Shown here: positions 57,788 through 64,000 of the stretch, one piece after another
Position numbering within the stretch: position 1 is the stretch's first letter
Layout: every line of letters starts with the position of its first letter
Source of the DNA: Hevea brasiliensis
Taxonomy: Eukaryota; Streptophyta; Magnoliopsida; Malpighiales; Euphorbiaceae
Length of the DNA: 64,000 nucleotides
Assembly: GCF_030052815.1 (NCBI RefSeq)
Contig: NC_079498.1
Coordinates: 91,691,354 to 91,755,353 of the forward strand
Direction of reading: 5' to 3'
Made by a program: the position numbers and the translations under genes
Notes under the pieces: model-generated
What the model was told of the DNA's origin: nothing
Databases searched by the model: none
Seen by the model: the letters and a program-made list of their open reading frames with translations, nothing else

Positions 57788-58491
57788 TATTGTGGATTCG
57801 TATTTAAGACCGTAGTCCTAAACTGCCTATGCATCCCCTTCGCTATCCTGAGGAAGAATCAGACCCACTCGTAGTTCGACACTTGAAACTGTGGTGCTGC
57901 ATGTTCTTCTACGCCTTACACACCTATAAGTGGCATGTTGATGCGTGTTCTTCTATGCCTTACACAACTTTGCCATATGCCTAAACAACGTCTAAGGACT
58001 TACCAAAAAATATCTATCTTGAAATGTTATGGGTTCATATTTAGGACTGCGATCCTAAACTGCCTACGTATCCCCCTCGTTATCCTGATGAAGAATCAGA
58101 CCCACTCGTAGTTCGACACTTGAAACTGTGGTGATGCATATTCGTCTATGCCTTACACTCCTACAGGTGACATGTTAATGCATGTTCTTCTATGCCTTAC
58201 ACAATCATGTTGTGCACCCTAAATAACATCTAAGCACTTACTAAAAAACATCTGTCTTGAAATTTTGTGAGTTCGTGTTTAGGACCGTAGTCCTAAACTA
58301 CCTCGTATCCCCCTCGCTATCCTGAGGAAGAATCAGACCCTCTTGTAGTTCGACACTTGAAACTGTGGTGATGCATGTTCTTCTATGCCTTGCACACCTA
58401 CAGGTGACATGTTGATGCATGTTCTTCTATGTCTTACACAACTATGTCGTGTACCCTAAACAACATCTAGGGACTTACCAAAAAACATCTA
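57784..58491. repeat. Three tandem units of about 238 bp with internal doubling
   Basis: Units start near 57784, 58021 and 58259. Each contains CCTAAACTGCC...GTATCCCC, CCTGA(G/T)GAAGAATCAGACCC, TAGTTCGACACTTGAAACTG and two copies of GCATGTTCTTCTATGCCTTA about 50 bp apart. Tandem repeats between pol and the 3' LTR are characteristic of Tat/Ogre elements. Confidence 0.92.
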
Positions 58492-59404
58492 ATTCATGAT
58501 TTGAAAAAAATTAGGATGATTGAATCTCAAAACTCTCTATGTGATTTTTGTGTTTCCAGTATGCTACTTCCTATCATGGGCATGCTGATTTTACTGGAGA
58601 TTATAAAAACTTAGTCCTCTGAGGGACCTTTTTTGCAAAAATTTTCTTTTAACCTCAAAATTTTCCAGGAAAATTGTTCACCAAAAAGACTTCCTTAAGG
58701 TCATAATACAATTTCCCTATGATTTTTCTTGTTCTTCACTCTCCTCATGGTTCATTATTCTAAAGTTATTTCAGAACCTTGTTCTCCCTTGACTCATTTC
58801 TCTTCCATGAACTCCATTCTTTGTGTCCTAACTTTTGCCTTAAATACCCTTTTGGGTTTTCATTTTAGCGAGCTAGCTCTGACTTTTGCCTAAGCGGCCC
58901 TTTTGGGTTTTCCACTTAGCGACCTCTTTTTTTTTTGAAATTAGACAATTGCCAGGGCATTCATATCAAGCACCTATTCTGTCATGCTCACAAGACATAG
59001 ATTAAATCAAAATAATGCACTTCAATTGCTTAATCATTTGATGTATCCCTCAAGACATAGATATTTGTAATCACAATTAAATAATACCTACTCCTAGTTA
59101 ATGCAATAAAAACTTCTTTATTGATTTAGGTACACCATTACTCCCTTTTACATTTAGTTTTGTCAAATTTTCAACATTCCAAAGTTAGAAATAAGCTTTA
59201 TAACCTATCAAATGGCCTTTTAGGTTTTCTATCCAAATCTTCTCTCATTTCTTTTTTTCCTTAGACCGCCTTTTGCAGGTTTTCAATCTAGCATATATTT
59301 TTTTTCTTCTTTTTTCCTTTTTTTTTTCCTTTTTTGTCTTTCTTCCTTTTTTCTTTGACCCATACTTTTGCCTAGATTGCCTTTTGCAGATTTTCAGCCT
59401 AGCG
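58492..59404 (-). other. 3' untranslated region of the Tat/Ogre-like element
   Basis: No coding frame. Three divergent repeats of a word like CTTTTGCCTxxxxNGCCTTTT(GGG)TTTTC lie at about 58830-58910, 59210-59285 and 59360-59400, each ending in CTAGCGA or similar, so another tandem family may be present. Confidence 0.5.
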
Positions 59405-60770
59405 AGTCTATCTCACACAAAGTACCGTTTGAGCCTGTCTAAGTTGACTGGTTTTTGAAATTCATTCCCATCTAGGTCTGATATTCTTATAGCACCTCCT
59501 AGCAAGATCTTTCAAACTATGTATGGACCATCCTGGTTTGGCTTAAACTTTCCTCTTGGATTAAAAGAGATGAGCCAAGCTTGTTTCAAAACCATGTCTC
59601 TCTCTTTAATCTTTCTTGGCTTCACCTTTTTATTAAAGACCCTATCTATCTTCTTCTGATAAGCTTGCATATGATATAAGGCTCGCATCCTCTTCTCATC
59701 AATCAAAGCTAATTCTTCATATCTTTTTTAGGCTCACTCATTTTTTGGAATCTTAGCTTCTAGTATCACTCTCAAGGATTTGACCTCTAGCTCAATGGAT
59801 AGCACTGCTTCAGTCCCATACACTAAAGAGAATGGGGTTGCCCCCATGGAAGTTCTCGTAGTAGTGTGATAACCTTAAATAACATAAGGGAGTTTTTTGG
59901 GCCAATCCTTATATGTTTCGAACATTTTTATCAAAGCACCCACTACTCTGTATGATTCAATCTCAACCCATTTAGTGAAGTAGTCCCCACCATTCTAAAT
60001 CTATGGCCATTAAAAGCTATGGGAGAAATCTTTCTAATGATGTCATGCCCCAAATCGAAAATGTCCACAGTAAGTCATACTATAGAGCTCACTTAGTGGT
60101 AGATGGTTCAAGTTTACATAGATCTAACATTCATGGCATTTCTTGACAAACTTGGCATAATCAGTCTTCATAGTAGACCAGCAATAACCCAACTTTAAAA
60201 TTTTCCCAATTAGAACCTTTCAATTCATATAGGGACCACACATTCCTGCATGTACTTCTTTCATTATTTGCTCAGCCTATTTTTCTATCACACATCAGAG
60301 TTTGTAGAGTTGCCCCCCAGCTAAAGTAAATTGAGTGGCTAATCTACGAATTGTTGCTCTATCTCTTTTATTGGCTGATTATAGGTATTCTCTCACTTAC
60401 AGATACCTCCTTATGTCTACATACCATTTTTCTTCACCCACTAGGTCCCCATGTGCTACTACTAATCCTTTATAGCGTGAAATTTTATTCCTCATTAGGA
60501 TAACTAAGTCAAATTTTGATCACCCTTTTCCTATAGGGACACCAGTGTGGCTTGGGAATCAGTTATTTGATTCTAAACTTGAGGCATGTGCTCCATGGTC
60601 ACTTTATCAAAAATTAGCTAATAGTTTCTTTATATATTCCAAGTATGGCCTCAATTTTCTTTTCTTCAATTTCCATTCAATTTTAATATAAGAGGCCATT
60701 AGCATCGAATCTCCAATTACCTCCTCTTTCTTTGCCCTAACATCTATCAATACTTTTAGGCCACAGATAC
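59405..60770 (-). pseudogene. Tat/Ogre-like pol, RNase H and integrase remnant
   Basis: On the minus strand: RNase H with YEACICGLKVLIDVRAKKEE and GDSMLMASYIKIEWK (60770-60650), a VHAGMCGPYMN...GYCWSTMKTDY...CHEC zinc finger of integrase (about 60270-60130), a shortened core, PLVYGTEAVL-like sequence (about 59800), the MRALYHMQAYQKKIDRVFNK segment (about 59680) and the terminal NEFQKPVNLDRLKRYF near 59470-59410. Numerous stops and shifts are present. Much of the integrase catalytic core is missing or unreadable. Confidence 0.8.
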
Positions 60771-61070
60771 AGGCCTCATATTCAGATCTGTAGGGATCTT
60801 GTGTTGTACTATGTCTCGATCAATTCCTGACATATCTTTATAAGACAAGGCAAATGCTTTTTGGTACTTTGTTAATAAGGCTATAAATTTATCTCTTTCT
60901 TCTTGAGTTAAATCTTTAGCTACCTTAATGTCTTTAGGATTATTTGGTGTACCCAAATTAATAGAGATTGATGTTGAGGTATTAACAGAAACATAATCTA
61001 AATGATTATGAAATCCGTACATATGCCCATTAGAATAAATATGAAACAAGTAAGTAAAAGGACTAGTCAT
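60756..61070 (-). pseudogene. Tat/Ogre-like pol, RT entry, truncated
   Basis: A 104-codon frame with LTQEERDKFIALLTKYQKAF, ALSYKDMSGIDRDIVQHKIP and TDLNMRP, the stretch just before the RT fingers. The expected RT catalytic core is absent: the sequence passes straight into RNase H in another frame at about 60780, indicating a deletion of roughly the whole RT. Confidence 0.85.
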
Positions 61071-61218
61071 ATTATAGATTTTTGCCTCGAAATCTTCATC
61101 AAGTGCATCAGAAATGGAAACATCAGTATCACTGCTATGAGCATTATAAAATATAGACTCAAACTTAAGAGTGTAGCTTTAGGTGCTTGGCTTCCATGTA
61201 GTCTTTAGATCAGTGGTG

Positions 61219-61506
61219 CTAATTTTTTTGCTCTAGCTCTTTCACATATGATAACCCGTAATCATATGTCCAGGTAATTGCCCCCTCTTTCAAGAACTTA
61301 GGAGGCTTTAGCTCTTCTTCCTTTTCAGTTGGCTCATAGCCCAAACCATATCTCGTGATCTGCCCTTTCATCTTAAGAAAAGTCACTGAGCTATCTATAT
61401 GTTTTCCTAGGCCCATGCTAGAAAAAAACTTCATCCCTTTCTTCACAGTAGCCACTTTTGGATCCATATAGTTTTCATAGATCACAGCAACTTGAAAACT
61501 AGACAC
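61219..61506 (-). pseudogene. Tat/Ogre-like pol, segment between protease and RT
   Basis: A 95-codon frame with GLGKHIDSSVTFLKMKGQIT and RYGLGYEPTEKEEELKPPKF, a recognisable linker of plant Tat/Athila-group polyproteins. It is separated from the RT entry by about 150 bp of broken frame. Confidence 0.7.
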
Positions 61507-62064
61507 TAGTGGAACTAAACCATCTAGTTATAATGCAACTACCTCCTCATTAAAATCAGTCCAGACATCCAATGGACTCTCATCATAGCTAGAATTATCA
61601 CAAATGTCAAAAACCATTATAGACTAAGGTTTATTAGGCTTTTAGATGGGTTGGATAAAGTCAATAATTCTTCATAGACTAAGGTTTATTGGGCTTTTAG
61701 ATGGGTTGGATAAAGTCAATAATTCTTCTAGGGTTTTTTGGGGTGGTTGAGATCATGTAGAGACTTGGTGGAGGTAGAAAATTTGGTTAAGCATAGGGCT
61801 AGTATGGGTGTTTGTTCAGTTTTCTGGGTTGGCTATCTTTTGGCGTCAATTAGGTCTTAGATATCATGCTTAAGTCGGAAGCATCAGTAGGTGTCATGAC
61901 CATAGATTTGGTGGAACTGATACTATTAGTTGCTATCATAGTTAGGTGGAAGTGGATATGGTGGTGGTCTGGGTGCTAAGAGCTGCAGGAGGTCTTAAGC
62001 TTTGATACGCTCAAAAACTATAAACAAGGGTTGGTTGAATTGGGAAAATCTCCTTGGGGTGCAA
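61507..62064. other. Upstream remnant of the Tat/Ogre-like element with a 55-bp tandem duplication
   Basis: No clear coding frame. 61619-61673 and 61674-61728 are tandem 55-bp copies (starting ATAGACTAAGGTTTATT) with one difference. The stretch ends abruptly at the LTR beginning at 62065, so the rest of the Tat/Ogre-like element (gag, primer site, 5' LTR) should lie beyond that insertion, outside the window. Confidence 0.6.
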
Positions 62065-64000
62065 TGTAACATCCTCACTTTAAATAGTCCGTACGTTCTA
62101 CTATTCCAGTGATCAATATCTGATTAGACAGCTAGAATGTCTGGAACTATAATTAAACTAGAGTGAGGAGTCATAAATAGACCAAATAATAGTAAAAATT
62201 AAGGAAAAATTTTAGAAATAAAATACAACAAAGTTAAATGAGCCGATGCCCCGGTGATCGGTGACTTAACGGGAATTCACAGCTAGTAGCCCTAAACCTG
62301 AGGGAAATCCCGTGATATAATTTCTGGGATGCCAGAAAAGAGTTACGGTGCCCTAGGTAGCATTAAAATGCCAAGAAAAGGTTAGGAGAATTTTTAAGAT
62401 CGGTATAGACAATTTTAGTCCGTTAAGCAAAACGAAGGGCATTTTGGTCATTTCACATTCAGAGATAATTTTTGGCCAACTTGTCCATTTATGTAAATAA
62501 ATTATATGACATAAAATATGAATAAAAAGTGATGAAAATTAAATTAAAAATGAGTAGAAAATAAATGAGAAAAGAAATAAAAATTAAATTAGATTTATGA
62601 CATAAGTGTGAGGTCATAAAAGAATAAACTAAAATTTCTAACCAATGGGAATTTGCCAAGCAAGTAAAAAGGGGATAAATATCAATTAATTGAGAGAAAA
62701 TTAAAACACATTTTGCCCATTTTCTTCTTCATTCAGTGGAATCTCACCTCTCTCTCTACCACCTCCATTTGTGCTCTTCCTTCTCACTAGATTCTCCTTG
62801 TTAACACACCATAAAACCACTTGTTGACTTCACTAAATTTGATCCTCACATCGTAGAACACCACCAAGCAGCAATTTGAAGGAGAAATTTTGAAGATTAA
62901 CAAGCTCAAGTTGGAGCTTCAAAGAGGTTAGTGCTAGTTATTCCTTTTCTCTCTTTTGATTCATTATTAAGAGCATAAATTAAGTTAGGAATTACAAAGA
63001 ATTGAAATAAAATCCATGTGTATGGATACCATGAATTTCGGCAGCCTTATGGGGGAAGTAGTTATAATTGTTTTGATGGATTTGAATGGTTTAGAAATGG
63101 TGTTTGATGTGTAAAAATCAATTAGAAATTGATTAGTATGCCTAATGTGACATGTGTTGTGTAAATCTTGAATTGGAGTTAGGGTTTGATATAAAAATTA
63201 GGAATTTAATGATATGTTGATAAATTGTTGATGTTGAGACCAATTATGGACTAATTGAAGTGTATAGAATGTGAATTATGGATGGTAGTAGTGTGGGAAG
63301 GTGGTATTGGGAGTGTTGTTCATGTGCAGGAAATTCTGGACCTATGAGTCCAGTGTGTTTAAATGAACATAAGTAGAGCTAGATAGCTCTAATTGGTGTG
63401 AGGCCAATTGAAGATGAAATTTAAGACCTTAAGCCACATTTTCATGAAGAAATCCTATCTAGAAAACCAACCTAAGTTGCCTTAAAAATTGACCTAATCC
63501 GGGTAACACACATACTGCCCCAAAAAATTAACAAAATGATGTTTGTTCATTTGGCTATAACTCAGTGTAGAAATATCCAAATGACCTAAATTTTATATCA
63601 ATAGAAAGCTTAGATAATTTAGAAAAACTTTCATGAAGGACATAAACTCATATTCTAAGCCTAACCAATTCAAATTGCTAATCAAATTTAGGACACCAAC
63701 CGCGTAACCAAATTTGCCCGTAAAACTGGTAAGGACCAATCCGCCGATTATGGTAAATTGACCATAACTTGAGCTACAAAACTCCAAATGGAGTGATTCA
63801 AAAAGGAAAGTAAAGAAGACACATAAAGGAACAACTTTGATGGGGAAAAGTTTTACTAAATTTTCACTGTAGCTTAGACCAATGGAACAGTACACATAAG
63901 ACACAAAAACTGAATTTTTGAAAATACTTCTAGAAGGCTTTGATTTGCAATTGGTAATCAATGCCAACAAACTTAGAATCCAAAATATGGTATAAATATA
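62065..64000 (+). repeat. LTR related to the solo LTR at 39728, cut by the window edge
   Basis: Starts TGTAACATCCTCACTTTAAA and is clearly homologous to the start of the 39728 LTR (shared AGTCCGTAC, GATGTCTGGAACTA-like word, GAAGGGCATTTTGGTCATTT, GACCATAACTTGAG). It has about 190 bp near 62240-62430 that the other lacks. Whether it is a solo LTR or the 5' LTR of a full plus-strand element cannot be seen. Confidence 0.7.

Noticed and set aside
1..64000. tRNA, rRNA, CRISPR or bacterial operon features
   Set aside because: None seen. Repeated units are LTRs, microsatellites or tandem repeats, and the tRNA-like words are retroelement primer sites.

Overview
The window is nuclear DNA of a flowering plant. 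It is AT-rich, has two single-exon plant genes (a chloroplast import receptor and a dirigent protein), and is otherwise packed with plant LTR retrotransposons. The retroelement lineages (Sirevirus-type Copia with an extra 3' ORF, chromodomain Tekay/Del-type Gypsy, Tat/Ogre-like Gypsy, a LINE) fit a eudicot. A woody Malpighiales/Euphorbiaceae-like host is only my impression.

Region 1 to 14.3 kb is genic. An AT-rich repeat cluster (1-2.1 kb) precedes an intact Toc132/Toc120-type gene (CDS 3994-7545, plus strand). Upstream of it lie three G-boxes, CT-repeat tracts in the leader and a probable leader intron. A decayed LINE ORF2 tail (about 10.2-11.9 kb, minus) and an intact dirigent gene (12167-12739, minus) follow.

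Region 14.33 to 35.54 kb is one 21-kb nest. A Sirevirus-like Copia element (14335-35532, minus, target duplication AAGTC) has its integrase domain split by a second Copia element (21700-31622, minus, target duplication ATAGG). The outer element keeps an intact 643-residue ORF between pol and the 3' LTR, four polypurine-tract-like motifs, a tRNA-iMet primer site, and a 262-bp tandem duplication that breaks its reverse transcriptase frame.

Region 35.5 to 64 kb is Gypsy territory. A protease scrap, a CACTA-like subterminal fragment and a probable solo LTR come first. Then comes a three-level nest: a Tat/Ogre-like LTR (about 38.4-57.5 kb) is split by a solo LTR (39728-55710, target duplication GATTA), which is split by a full chromodomain Gypsy element (42558-54696, target duplication AGTAC). 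The rotted pol of the Tat/Ogre-like element follows (59.4-61.5 kb, minus), with tandem repeats in its 3' untranslated part. A further LTR, related to the solo LTR, runs off the right edge from 62065.

No element looks able to move on its own. The two host genes have no evident functional link. All element borders were read by eye from terminal TG...CA, direct flanking duplications, primer sites and polypurine tracts.
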